Shown here one piece after another: positions 8,153 to 15,904 of a stretch of DNA of 64,000 nucleotides. The stretch comes from JANOSH01 sp031415695 (GTDB lineage: Bacteria; Actinomycetota; Acidimicrobiia; Acidimicrobiales; Ilumatobacteraceae): NCBI GenBank assembly GCA_031415695.1, contig JANOSH010000047.1, positions 372,001 to 436,000 on the forward strand, in the 5' to 3' direction. The notes beneath the pieces were generated by a model. The model had not been told where the DNA came from and ran no database searches. It saw nothing but the letters and a program-made list of their open reading frames with translations. Position 1 is the stretch's first letter; the number at the start of each line of letters is the position of its first letter. The position numbers were made by a program, and so were the translations under genes.

Positions 8153-8761
8153 TCAGGGGGTGGGACAATCCCGCCCGAGTTCGACAGGAACACAGTGCTC
8201 AGTCCCAGCAACCCGTACGACTAGCGATATGCAATCGGGCTCCTTGAAGAAGAATCCGCCCGCGAAGTTGAGCCAGGCTTCACGCTGACCACATGCCGGG
8301 ATGCGGAGGAGTTCGGCAGGTGCCGGCGGATTATTGCCCCAAAAGAGCCACACACCGCTCGCGTTCTCAGTGGACGCGGCGATTTCTACTGCGACGCCAC
8401 TGCGTACCCAAAGACCGGCCTTTGACCACCAGGGAGCCTCGGTAAACTGCCCTGTCCGCGCAACCGGCAACGCCTCCGGGCTTGAGCGAGGAGTCACAAG
8501 TGCGATGACATTCGCGATGACCTCCGAATCGGTGCTCGGCATGTCACCTGTGGCGACAGCACTTTCGCACGTCAATGTTGCTGAATCCGCAAGGGGCTCT
8601 TCTCCGCTGCGCGCTGTGTCCCGGCAACCTGCCGAGATGAAGCAGACAACAAGCAGTGCAGCGCTCCCCAGTTGGCCGCGGGACAGCAAACGGATGTGAC
8701 GACCAGGTCGGGTCAAAGACGCCTGAGCTGGGCTTGTCGGTTGGACAGGACGGCGGAGCAT
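8153..8761 (-). CDS. Putative lipoprotein, unknown function
   Basis: 202 residues; I do not recognise the family. After a basic N-terminus a hydrophobic segment at about residues 33-46 ends in an isoleucine-serine-alanine-glycine-cysteine lipobox, so the mature protein is probably a membrane-anchored lipoprotein of about 155 residues. Several cysteines follow that could form disulfides. It starts 11 bases after the AbiEii-like gene on the same strand, so it may belong to that unit. It lies directly against the second att-like repeat, which puts it at the edge of the mobile segment. Confidence 0.55.
   Translation of the reverse strand: MLRRPVQPTSPAQASLTRPGRHIRLLSRGQLGSAALLVVCFISAGCRDTARSGEEPLADSATLTCESAVATGDMPSTDSEVIANVIALVTPRSSPEALPVARTGQFTEAPWWSKAGLWVRSGVAVEIAASTENASGVWLFWGNNPPAPAELLRIPACGQREAWLNFAGGFFFKEPDCISLVVRVAGTEHCVPVELGRDCPTP
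8158..8176 (-). terminator. Short GC-rich hairpin at the lipoprotein 3' end
   Basis: GGGTGGGA and TCCCGCCC pair with one G-U around a three-base loop. It overlaps the last codons of the lipoprotein gene. It could end transcription in either direction, but no T tract follows on either side. Confidence 0.25.
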
Positions 8762-8772
8762 AGAGTCCCCAC

Positions 8773-9309
8773 TCAGTACGCTTCCGCTCGGCGTCGTATC
8801 ACGTCCACGTATTCGCCGAGATAGGGGTCGTCTGGGGCTAGTGGGTACGCGTCGCGTAGACGTTCGATTACTTCGTTGCTGGTATCGAATTTTGTGTGGG
8901 GCCAGAGACGAGTGAGGTCTTGGTGATCGACTGTGCGTCCGGCGTAGAGCTTCATCAGGAAGATCCAGTCGGCTGAGGGTCCGAGGATAGTAAGGGCCTG
9001 GTGTTCGAAGAGAACAGCGCAGTCTTCGATCCTGAGTCCGGTTGGGCGAAACGCGGCAGCCGCGTCGTTGAGCCAGTCGCTTGCGTATCCGTGTTGTTGA
9101 CCGATTTCGAGGATCGCTCGTTTCGTGGCTGCCTGAAGGCGGGTGACGGAATCGATGTCGCGGGTTGATTCGCGTAGGTCGTTGAGCGCTAGGTACGAGC
9201 CGCCGACGATTATGAGGGTCTCGTGCTCAACCGCTTGGGTCGCGAGTAGGTCAGCAAGTGAGCGGAGTGCGGCGAGAGTTTCCTTTCCGTCGAAGAGAAA
9301 TTCAGGCAT
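8773..9309 (-). CDS. AbiEii-like nucleotidyltransferase (DUF6036-type), putative toxin
   Basis: 178 residues. A nucleotidyltransferase signature is visible near residue 35: GGSYLALNDLRES followed by TRDID, the two-aspartate motif that binds metal and NTP in the AbiEii / MNT-HEPN-like superfamily. Its start overlaps by eight bases the end of an upstream XRE-type regulator, the standard layout of such toxin-antitoxin or abortive-infection pairs. It would be a toxin that transfers a nucleotide to a cellular RNA or protein; the target is unknown. Confidence 0.7.
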   Translation of the reverse strand: MPEFLFDGKETLAALRSLADLLATQAVEHETLIIVGGSYLALNDLRESTRDIDSVTRLQAATKRAILEIGQQHGYASDWLNDAAAAFRPTGLRIEDCAVLFEHQALTILGPSADWIFLMKLYAGRTVDHQDLTRLWPHTKFDTSNEVIERLRDAYPLAPDDPYLGEYVDVIRRRAEAY

Positions 9310-9880
9310 TGCGGCGCCAGAAATTGTTGGCGGCTAGGAAGATTCGTCGTTCGGTGAACTGGGGGGGTGCTTTGGCTGCCTCGATGGCTTGCATTCGGGG
9401 TGTTCCCGGCGAGCGCCAAGGCGCGGGTGGTGTCGGAACGTCGCTGGTCCATGTTGGCCGAGTCAAGAAGTTTTCGTCGGCGATCTTGTTGGCGATAGCG
9501 GCCAGGAGATTGTCGAGTTTCTCGTTACCTGTTCGCGGGGGAGGATCGGCTATCGCGTCGATGGCCGAGTGGAGGTTTAAGTCCAGCCAGTCAATGAGCC
9601 CACGGAGACGAGTGAACGGGATCTCGGGTTCGTCGGCTCCTAGCACCAGTTCGGCGATTGCGGCGAGGGACTCGCTTCGTAACGTTTGCTTGGCGCGAAT
9701 GTCGAGACGGTGGCCTGTGGCGGTGGTTATGCGAGCGAGCATGGTGACCGTTGGGTCCATCTCGCCATTCTCGATGCGGACGATCGTGGACCTCGTGCAC
9801 CCGGCACGCGAAGCGAGTGCCCTTTGTGACAGGCCCGCGCTGACCCTTAGCTCAGCAACGAGTTGAGCGGGCGTCTCCAT
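9302..9880 (-). CDS. XRE-family HTH regulator, putative antitoxin
   Basis: 192 residues with an N-terminal helix-turn-helix at about residues 5-60: GLSQRALASRAGCTRSTIVRIENG is a classic XRE/Cro motif. The C-terminal 130 residues are helical and of unknown type, and would be the toxin-binding part. It overlaps the downstream nucleotidyltransferase by eight bases, so the two are translationally coupled. A TATATG -10-like box lies close to the ATG, suggesting a very short or absent leader and probable autorepression. Confidence 0.7.
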   Translation of the reverse strand: METPAQLVAELRVSAGLSQRALASRAGCTRSTIVRIENGEMDPTVTMLARITTATGHRLDIRAKQTLRSESLAAIAELVLGADEPEIPFTRLRGLIDWLDLNLHSAIDAIADPPPRTGNEKLDNLLAAIANKIADENFLTRPTWTSDVPTPPAPWRSPGTPRMQAIEAAKAPPQFTERRIFLAANNFWRRNA

Positions 9881-10010
9881 GAATGGAGCATATATGAGTC
9901 CACCACATGTTGCTCGAAAAAGGCGCCCGATAGTGGGGCCACATCCGAAGCCTTGGCCCAGTACGCCGACCGCTCAGCTCAGGGCGACACCTGCCGATAA
10001 GCTTGTCGTG

Positions 10011-10712
10011 ATGTGTGGACGATTCGTGTCGGCGTCTCCTCCGAGTCACATTGCCGCCTACTTCGGCGCTTTTCTGCCGGAGACGCTGCTAGCGCCTCAG
10101 TACAACGCAGCGCCCACCGACGAGGTGTACGGCGTCGTGTCCACCCCGGCCGGACGACGACTCGACGTCTTTCGTTGGGGCCTGGTGCCGTGGTGGTCTA
10201 AGGATTCCAAGGGTGCGGCGCGCATGATCAACGCTCGGGCCGAATCACTTGCCGACAAGCCCGCGTTCGAAAAGCTGCTTCGAACGACGCGCTGTATTGT
10301 CCCGGCCGACGGTTTCTACGAGTGGACCACCGAGCCGGGCGTTCTGAACGAGAAGGGCAAGCCAGCCAAACTTCCATATTTCATACGCCGGACCGATGGC
10401 GAGCCGCTGGCGTTCGCCGGTCTGTGGACTACCTGGCGTGACCCCAGCCAGCCGTCGAACTACCGGTTGCATTCAGCCACGATAATTACGACTGCGGCCA
10501 ACGGCACCATGGCTCGTATTCACGACCGGATGCCAGCAATCTTGCCCAGCACGGCGTGGCAACAATGGCTTGATCCAACGAACGACGACGTCGAATCGTT
10601 GGTCGGTTTGCTGACCCCTGCGCCCGACGCATTGCTGAAACTCTTTCGGGTCTCGCCTGAAGTCAACGGATCTCGGGCCAACGGCCCCCACCTCATCGAG
10701 TCGCTGCGATAG
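10011..10712 (+). CDS. SRAP-domain protein (YedK/HMCES family)
   Basis: 233 residues. SRAP proteins form a thiazolidine crosslink with abasic sites in single-stranded DNA through Cys2, protecting replication forks. The sequence begins MCGRF, so the ATG at 10011 is fixed by the need for Cys2 after methionine removal; a longer frame would bury it. The other conserved residues are present: Asn32 in the YNAAPT motif, Glu in DGFYEW and His in IHDRMP. It is three bases upstream of an MFS gene with a GTG start, so the two are probably cotranscribed. Confidence 0.92.
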   Translation: MCGRFVSASPPSHIAAYFGAFLPETLLAPQYNAAPTDEVYGVVSTPAGRRLDVFRWGLVPWWSKDSKGAARMINARAESLADKPAFEKLLRTTRCIVPADGFYEWTTEPGVLNEKGKPAKLPYFIRRTDGEPLAFAGLWTTWRDPSQPSNYRLHSATIITTAANGTMARIHDRMPAILPSTAWQQWLDPTNDDVESLVGLLTPAPDALLKLFRVSPEVNGSRANGPHLIESLR

Positions 10713-10714
10713 GC

Positions 10715-11983
10715 GTGGAATCACTTCTCGCACGCAACGCTTCTGTACGCCACCTCGTTGCAGCTAGTGGCCTCAGCCAACTTGGTACGCAGATCAGCCT
10801 GATCGCCATGCCACTGCTTGCTCTCGGATCGCTCGACGCCTCGACGTTCGAAGTGAGTCTGCTCGGACTTAGCGAATTCCTTCCGTTCGTACTGTTCGGG
10901 CTTCCTGCAGGGGCGTTCATCGATCAGAGATGGCGTCGGCGCGTCATGCTGCAAACCGACCTAGTTCGGGCCGCCTTGCTGCTCACAATTCCGGTAGCCC
11001 ATGTCTGGTGGCATGTGACGCTGGCGCAGTTGTACTTGGTTGCGTTCGCCGTTGGCGCTATGACGGTATTCTTCGACGTGGCAGCGCAGTCCTTTGTTCC
11101 CAACGTTGTTGAACCAGTCGATCTCGGCTCTGCCTACAGCGCGTACAGCGTTGCCGAGTCCGTGGCCGGTACCGCAGGTCCATCCATTGGTGGCCTGGCC
11201 GTCCGAGCGTTGACCGCGCCGTTCGCCATCGGGCTCGACGCCATCTCGTACGCGGGCTCGGCGCTGCTTGTATCGCGAATAGACCGGTTGACCGAATGGC
11301 GTAAGCGAGACCCCGCCGACCAACGTGACCCCTTCGTCGAACAAATCCGTGAAGGCTGGCGGTTTGTCTTCACTCATCCCCATTTACGTCCGATTGCGCT
11401 GTGTATCGGTACGGCAAACCTTTTTGCCACCATGTTGCAGGCCGTCTTTGTCACGTTTCTAGTTCGAGAGCGCGGCATGGGTGCTATACGGGTCGGGTTG
11501 ATTTTCGCAGTAGGAAACCTGGGCATTGCACTCGGGGCACTGCTGGCATCGCGTATTCGCCGGCACCTGCGCCTCGGGCAGATCCTCTGGATGTTTTCGT
11601 TGCTCGCCGGTCTTGGCCAAGTGCTACTGGCAGTTGCCCCGCGATCCCAGCCGTTGCCGGTGCTCATAGCCGGTTGGTTCGTGTCGGCGTTTGCGTCGAC
11701 GGTCTACAACATCCAACAAGTCACGTTTCGCCAAGCCGTGACCCCAGAGGCTATCCGCGGTCGCATGAATGCAACCGTGCGCTTCATGATATGGGGGACT
11801 ATTCCGGTGGGGTTTCTCGTTGGAGGATTCGCGGGCACCCATCTGGGGTTACACGCCACTATCTCCGTCGCGGCAGCGGGCGCAATGACCTGTTTTCTTT
11901 GGACCTTGCTCTCACCGGTCCGGTCGCTCATCGGCATTCCTTTGCCGGCACCAACCGGCCAGCCCCGAGACCTCACACGCTGA
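10715..11983 (+). CDS. MFS transporter (EntS/MFS_3-like)
   Basis: 422 residues with about 12 hydrophobic helices. The layout, with a basic loop between helices 2 and 3 (DQRWRRRVML) and a large polar central loop near residues 185-215, matches the MFS_3 group of small-molecule and siderophore exporters. The GTG start lies three bases after the SRAP stop. The substrate cannot be predicted. It converges with the HIT gene, with a one-base gap between stop codons. Confidence 0.8.
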   Translation: MESLLARNASVRHLVAASGLSQLGTQISLIAMPLLALGSLDASTFEVSLLGLSEFLPFVLFGLPAGAFIDQRWRRRVMLQTDLVRAALLLTIPVAHVWWHVTLAQLYLVAFAVGAMTVFFDVAAQSFVPNVVEPVDLGSAYSAYSVAESVAGTAGPSIGGLAVRALTAPFAIGLDAISYAGSALLVSRIDRLTEWRKRDPADQRDPFVEQIREGWRFVFTHPHLRPIALCIGTANLFATMLQAVFVTFLVRERGMGAIRVGLIFAVGNLGIALGALLASRIRRHLRLGQILWMFSLLAGLGQVLLAVAPRSQPLPVLIAGWFVSAFASTVYNIQQVTFRQAVTPEAIRGRMNATVRFMIWGTIPVGFLVGGFAGTHLGLHATISVAAAGAMTCFLWTLLSPVRSLIGIPLPAPTGQPRDLTR

Positions 11984-11984
11984 G

Positions 11985-12404
11985 CTAGTCGGCCTCAGGC
12001 CTACCTCGCCGCACCAACTCGTCGCGCAAGATTGTGGCCGCTTCGTCCAGACCACTGCGAGCGACCGTCGTTGCGGCGTTTGCAAAGCTGAACTGCTCGA
12101 TGCCCGTTGTCGGGATGACGTGAAGGTGCACGTGCGGGACCTCGTAGCCGGCGATGATCAGACCAATCCGTTCCGACTCGAATACGGCCTGTTGGGCCTG
12201 ACCAATGATCTGGCCGACGTGCATGAGGTGTGCATTGGTTGCTACCGGCAGGTCGATCCAATGGCTCACCTCGGCCCGGGGAACGACAAGCACATGGCCG
12301 AGGGCCATGGGATTGATGCTCATGAAACCGACACAGGCCTCGTCGCGCCACACGAATGTGCCGGGAATGTTGCCTTCGATGATTCGGGTGAAGAGAGTCG
12401 CCAC
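11985..12404 (-). CDS. HIT-family nucleotide hydrolase/transferase
   Basis: 139 residues. The histidine triad HVHLHVIP is present near residue 96, and the N-terminal FTRIIEGNIPG segment and DINPxALGH-like helix are typical of bacterial HIT proteins, which hydrolyse adenosine 5'-phosphoramidates or related nucleotides. The GTG start has a TATCAT box eight bases upstream and diverges from the phosphatidyltransferase promoter. Confidence 0.92.
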   Translation of the reverse strand: MATLFTRIIEGNIPGTFVWRDEACVGFMSINPMALGHVLVVPRAEVSHWIDLPVATNAHLMHVGQIIGQAQQAVFESERIGLIIAGYEVPHVHLHVIPTTGIEQFSFANAATTVARSGLDEAATILRDELVRRGRPEAD

Positions 12405-12412
12405 AACCCGAG

Positions 12413-12429
12413 ATGATACGTCGTACGAT
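12413..12429. promoter_or_regulatory. Divergent -10 boxes for the HIT gene and phosphatidyltransferase
   Basis: TATCAT (minus strand, 12418-12413) lies eight bases from the HIT GTG, and TACGAT (plus strand, 12424-12429) lies seven bases from the GTG at 12437. Both would yield nearly leaderless transcripts from a 32-base intergenic gap. The second supports GTG 12437 rather than ATG 12413 as the phosphatidyltransferase start. Confidence 0.45.
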
Positions 12430-12436
12430 CAGGACT

Positions 12437-13042
12437 GTGCCGTCTCAGGAATCGCGAGTAGTCACCATCCCGAACGTCTTGTCGCTGATTCGCCTTGCCT
12501 GTATTCCACTGTTCTGTTGGCTGCTTTTCGGCCGTGACGACGTGCTCAACAGCGGCTTCTTGCTGGCAGGGCTTGGGGCGTCCGACTGGGTCGACGGGTA
12601 CATTGCTCGACGGTTCAATCAGGTGTCCGACCTCGGCAAGGTACTCGATCCGTTGGCCGACCGATTGCTCTTCATCGTGTGCGGTGGAGCCGTAGTTCTG
12701 TACGGGGCGGCTCCCACATGGTTCTCCGTGCTTGTTGTCATTCGCGAAGCGCTTCTTGGCGTAGCGCTGGTGGTGCTCACGGCTTTGGGCATGAAACGGT
12801 TCGATGTGTCCAAGAAGGGAAAACTGGCGACGTTTCTGCTGATGTTTGCCTTCCCGTTCTTTCTGCTCTATCGCGCTCAAGTGGGCACCTGGTCCACCAT
12901 TGGGCACATCGGAGCATGGGCGACCGGCCTGCCTGGTTTGATACTGAGTTGGTACACCGCTATCACCTACGTGCCCACGATGAGACATGCGCTCGCCGAG
13001 GGCCGCGCCGAACGACAAAGCCCGGCTCGTCAGGCTGGCTAG
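12437..13042 (+). CDS. CDP-alcohol phosphatidyltransferase (PgsA-like)
   Basis: 201 residues from GTG 12437; an in-frame ATG eight codons upstream is possible but overlaps the divergent promoter boxes. The full family signature D-x2-D-G-x2-A-R-x8-G-x3-D-x3-D is visible around residues 42-65 (SDWVDGYIARR ... GKVLDPLADR). Six hydrophobic helices follow. It would make phosphatidylglycerophosphate or a related phospholipid from CDP-diacylglycerol in the inner membrane. The mycobacterial counterpart also sits a few genes upstream of gcvH, which supports pgsA type. Confidence 0.88.
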   Translation: MPSQESRVVTIPNVLSLIRLACIPLFCWLLFGRDDVLNSGFLLAGLGASDWVDGYIARRFNQVSDLGKVLDPLADRLLFIVCGGAVVLYGAAPTWFSVLVVIREALLGVALVVLTALGMKRFDVSKKGKLATFLLMFAFPFFLLYRAQVGTWSTIGHIGAWATGLPGLILSWYTAITYVPTMRHALAEGRAERQSPARQAG

Positions 13043-13055
13043 ACTCAAGGTCATT

Positions 13056-13436
13056 ATGAATATCCCCGATGAGCTTGTCTACTCAACCGACCACGAATGG
13101 GTTCGCTTGAGTGGCAATCGGGCCACCATCGGAATCACCGATTATGCACAGGACGCGCTCGGCGATGTTGTGTACGTAGAACTCCCCGCCGTTGGTTCGA
13201 TCGCAACTAATGGCAAGTCGTTTGGCGAGATCGAGTCCACGAAGTCAGTGTCCGATTTGTTCGCTCCCGTCTCAGGCATTGTCGTCGAAGTCAACGCTTC
13301 CCTCTCCGACTCACCGCAGTCGCTCAACCAAGACCCGTACGGTGACGGATGGATTTGTGTCGTGGAATTGGATGACGCTTCCGATCGAACAACACTGCTG
13401 AGTGCCGAGGCCTACCGCTCGCTCACCGCAGGGTGA
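13056..13436 (+). CDS. gcvH: Glycine cleavage system H protein
   Basis: 126 residues, the usual length. The lipoyl-lysine lies in the conserved IESTKSVSDL segment near residue 62; the N-terminus has the HEWVR and GITDYAQDALGD motifs. The lipoylated H protein shuttles the aminomethyl group between P, T and L proteins. The ATG at 13056 is chosen by homology; the open frame extends 23 codons into the previous gene. A TAGACT box lies 10 bases upstream. The order gcvH, FHA protein, MerR, DUF151, MerR is as in mycobacteria. Confidence 0.95.
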   Translation: MNIPDELVYSTDHEWVRLSGNRATIGITDYAQDALGDVVYVELPAVGSIATNGKSFGEIESTKSVSDLFAPVSGIVVEVNASLSDSPQSLNQDPYGDGWICVVELDDASDRTTLLSAEAYRSLTAG

Positions 13437-13467
13437 AGTCGGCGAGACGTTGGCGCGGGAGGGTGCA

Positions 13468-13956
13468 ATGACCATCATTTTTTGTAACCAGTGTGGGCAC
13501 CGAAACCCTCCGTCATCAAACTTCTGTTCGTCGTGCGGCGCTCCGCTCGACCTCCAGCGAGACGACCGCACCATTATCTTTCATCCGAACGATCCGGGGC
13601 TCGATGCCCCAGGCAATGACGATGACCTTAAGATCAATCTTGCCGACCTCCCGGCCGATCGAGGTGTTCTTCTGGTGCGCTCGGGCCCCCAGGCCGGCCT
13701 GCGTGTGCGCTTGACCGATTCGGTCACGCATCTCGGTCGACATCCAGAATCCGAGGTGTATCTCGACGACATCACCGTTTCGCGTCGGCATGTCGAAGTC
13801 GAACGCCGTGACGGCGGTTACGTGGTCCGCGATGTGGGTTCGCTCAATGGAACCTATGTCAATCAACAGCGAATCGACGGCGAAACGCCCATCGTCAATG
13901 GCGACGAACTACAGGTCGGCAAATTCAAATTGATGTTCCTTGCCGGCACCGACTGA
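13468..13956 (+). CDS. Zinc-ribbon plus FHA protein (GarA-like)
   Basis: 162 residues. A CxxC...CxxC zinc ribbon occupies residues 5-25 and an FHA domain about 65-155, with the GRHPES, SRRHVE and NGTYVN motifs that bind phosphothreonine. Mycobacterial GarA, at the same place after gcvH, regulates 2-oxoglutarate metabolism and is switched by phosphorylation of an N-terminal threonine. Here a threonine in DDRTIIF between ribbon and FHA could play that part (inference). GarA itself has no zinc ribbon. The ATG has GGGAGGG ten bases upstream. It overlaps the next start by one base. Confidence 0.85.
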   Translation: MTIIFCNQCGHRNPPSSNFCSSCGAPLDLQRDDRTIIFHPNDPGLDAPGNDDDLKINLADLPADRGVLLVRSGPQAGLRVRLTDSVTHLGRHPESEVYLDDITVSRRHVEVERRDGGYVVRDVGSLNGTYVNQQRIDGETPIVNGDELQVGKFKLMFLAGTD

Positions 13957-14765
13957 TGGTCAACATCATGCCCGATCAACGGCATCGATCCATCGGCGAA
14001 GTCCTGGCCGAGATCCAGGATGAGTTCCCCGACATCACGATTTCCAAGATCCGGTTTCTCGAGAGCCAAGGGCTCATCAACCCGGAGCGAACGCCGTCGG
14101 GTTACCGAAAGTTCTTCAATCATGACGTCGACCGGCTTCGTTTCATCCTGCGTAGCCAGAAAGACGCATACCTTCCCCTCAAGGTCATCAGAGACCGCCT
14201 CGATGGATACGGCGACGACAGCACACCGGCCCAAGCTGTGCCTGCGACTGATCTACATCCGCTGTCGACGCCCGCGACGCCAGCCCCCACCCCGCCGCCC
14301 GACCGAATACCGGTCTGGATGCAGCCACGCGTCGAAGGCACGCCTCCGAGCCCAACTGTCGTGGCGAGGCTCGGAGCGGATGGCGCCAGTTTCACTGCCT
14401 ACGAATTGGCAGCTGCGGCCAAGATTGACCTGTCACTCCTCACCGAACTCGAACAGTTCGGCCTTGTCACTTTCACCGTGATCGGCGGCGAAAAAGTCTA
14501 CGACGAACATGCCTTCGTGATCGCGAAAGCGGCGGGCGAGTTCGCAGCCCATGGTCTCGAACCTCGCCATCTACGCATGTACAAAACGGCCGCAGAACGC
14601 GAGGCCGCGCTCTACGAGCAATTGGTGTTGCCGCTGGTGAAACAGCGCAATCCCCAAGCGCGGGTCGAGGCGCTTACCCGAGTCAGAGAGCTCGCCCAAA
14701 CCGGCGATCGGTTGCACCGGGCACTTCTGGCCGGCCTGCTTGCGCCGTACCTTAACGACCAGTAG
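13956..14765 (+). CDS. MerR-family regulator, FtsR-like
   Basis: 269 residues with an N-terminal winged-helix MerR domain (SIGEVLAEIQDEFPDITISKIRFLE, then GYRKF). A proline-rich linker at about 90-120 leads to a second helical domain that also resembles a MerR half, so one chain may bind DNA through two modules. The mycobacterial gene in this position (Rv1828/FtsR) regulates cell-division genes; equivalence is inferred from synteny and domain order. The start overlaps the FHA stop (TGATG), so the two are coupled. Confidence 0.8.
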   Translation: MVNIMPDQRHRSIGEVLAEIQDEFPDITISKIRFLESQGLINPERTPSGYRKFFNHDVDRLRFILRSQKDAYLPLKVIRDRLDGYGDDSTPAQAVPATDLHPLSTPATPAPTPPPDRIPVWMQPRVEGTPPSPTVVARLGADGASFTAYELAAAAKIDLSLLTELEQFGLVTFTVIGGEKVYDEHAFVIAKAAGEFAAHGLEPRHLRMYKTAAEREAALYEQLVLPLVKQRNPQARVEALTRVRELAQTGDRLHRALLAGLLAPYLNDQ

Positions 14766-14784
14766 GAACGGTGCCGAAGGGAGC

Positions 14785-14790
14785 TAAGAT
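14785..14790 (+). promoter_or_regulatory. Probable -10 box of the DUF151 gene (TAAGAT, leaderless)
   Basis: TAAGAT ends six bases before the GTG of the DUF151 gene, so this gene may have its own promoter within the gcvH cluster. No clear -35 box. Confidence 0.45.
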
Positions 14791-14796
14791 CAAACT

Positions 14797-15285
14797 GTGA
14801 TCGAAGTGGAGCTTGTCGCCCTTCGAACGGACCTCCCAACTCGGGCACCGTTCATCGTCTTGCGCGAAACAACGGGTGAACAGCGGGTACTTCCAATCGG
14901 TATTGGTCTGTTCGAGGCCGAAGCCATCGACTTGGCTATGCGGGGTGTTATCCCGCCCCGCCCGTTCACCCACGACCTACTCAAGTTGGTGGTCGAGGAG
15001 CTCGGAGCCAGGCTGGACAGGGTGGTCGTGAGCGAGTTGCGAGATCGAACGTTCTTTGCCGAGTTACATCTCGACGTTGGGGGAGCCCCGCATGTGATTT
15101 CGGCTCGGCCCAGCGATAGTATTGCTTTAGCGGTCCGTTCCGGCTCGCGACTTTTCGTTGCCGAAGCAGTCTTGGACGAAGCGGGCCAGGTACCCGAAAC
15201 CGACTCGGACGACGAGCCCGAGGAACTTATCGACGAGTTCCGGGCGTTCATCGAAGACATTTCACCCGACGATTTCGCGTCTTGA
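14797..15285 (+). CDS. Bifunctional nuclease-like protein (DUF151)
   Basis: 162 residues. The DUF151 core is clear: an early PIGIGLFEAEAI segment, then PRPFTHDLL, then SDSIALAVRSG. Homologues are called bifunctional nuclease (BFN) for reported DNase/RNase activity in plants and are conserved in this actinobacterial cluster (Rv1829 position). An acidic tail of about 25 residues follows. Its role in bacteria is not settled. Confidence 0.85.
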   Translation: MIEVELVALRTDLPTRAPFIVLRETTGEQRVLPIGIGLFEAEAIDLAMRGVIPPRPFTHDLLKLVVEELGARLDRVVVSELRDRTFFAELHLDVGGAPHVISARPSDSIALAVRSGSRLFVAEAVLDEAGQVPETDSDDEPEELIDEFRAFIEDISPDDFAS

Positions 15286-15308
15286 ACGAACAGCCGCTCG
15301 TCCGGGCC

Positions 15309-15337
15309 TTGACGCCGCGCGCGTCGAACCGTAGCCT
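15309..15337 (+). promoter_or_regulatory. Promoter of the second MerR gene (TTGACG-N17-TAGCCT)
   Basis: A near-consensus -35 TTGACG and -10 TAGCCT are separated by exactly 17 bases. The start of transcription would fall near 15344, inside a 16-base palindrome, with a leader of about 70 bases to the GTG. Confidence 0.6.
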
Positions 15338-15342
15338 TACAT

Positions 15343-15358
15343 CGACGTAACTACGTCG
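15343..15358. promoter_or_regulatory. Palindromic operator candidate CGACGTA-AC-TACGTCG
   Basis: Perfect seven-base arms with a two-base spacer, lying at the predicted transcription start of the MerR gene immediately downstream. Position and symmetry fit a dimeric autoregulator. Confidence 0.5.
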
Positions 15359-15411
15359 TTGTCGCTTTGACTCGGCAACTGCCTGGCGTAATCAAGAGTA
15401 CGGAGATACAT

Positions 15412-15888
15412 GTGACGCACACCCTGGCCGATGGAAGCTTCAGCGGAACAACGGCATCAAAACTCGTGAATATCACGTATCGTCAGCTCGACTATTGGGC
15501 ACGTACCGATCTTGTTCGTCCCAGTTTGGCCTCGGCAGCTGGCAGCGGTAGCCGCCGCTTGTACTCGTATCAAGATCTTTTGGAGCTTCGCATCGTGCGC
15601 AACCTGCTCGAGGCTGGCATCAAGCTCGAACACGTGCGGGCCGCTTTTGCCTATCTTCGCACCAATGGCGCGGCCGACATCTCGGCTGCTCATTTGGTGA
15701 TTTCTGGCAGTCAGGTCGTGCTGTGCGAAGGCGACCAACTTGTCGATGTCCTGCGCAATGGGCAGGGCGTTCTTAATGTGCTTCCGCTCGCCAGCATCAA
15801 GCACGAGGTCGATGCGGCCATCGTTGCTTTGCCCCCAACTGTTGTCGCCTCGTCGGGCACCGGTCTTCGGTTCGCGTCCGTTGGCTAG
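15412..15888 (+). CDS. MerR-family regulator (Rv1830-like)
   Basis: 158 residues from GTG 15412, which has a GGAG seven bases upstream; a TTG 15 codons earlier is less likely. The MerR helix-turn-helix is at about residues 15-55 (KLVNITYRQLDYWARTDLV ... GSRRLYSYQDL), followed by a dimerisation helix and a C-terminal domain of about 70 residues. It matches in position the second MerR gene of the mycobacterial gcvH cluster. A strong promoter and a palindrome upstream point to autoregulation. Confidence 0.8.
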   Translation: MTHTLADGSFSGTTASKLVNITYRQLDYWARTDLVRPSLASAAGSGSRRLYSYQDLLELRIVRNLLEAGIKLEHVRAAFAYLRTNGAADISAAHLVISGSQVVLCEGDQLVDVLRNGQGVLNVLPLASIKHEVDAAIVALPPTVVASSGTGLRFASVG

Positions 15889-15892
15889 CGCT

Positions 15893-15898
15893 TAAGCT
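15893..15898 (+). promoter_or_regulatory. Probable -10 box of gcvT (TAAGCT, leaderless)
   Basis: TAAGCT ends six bases before the GTG of gcvT, leaving no room for a ribosome binding site. Confidence 0.5.
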
Positions 15899-15904
15899 GC
15901 TCCG

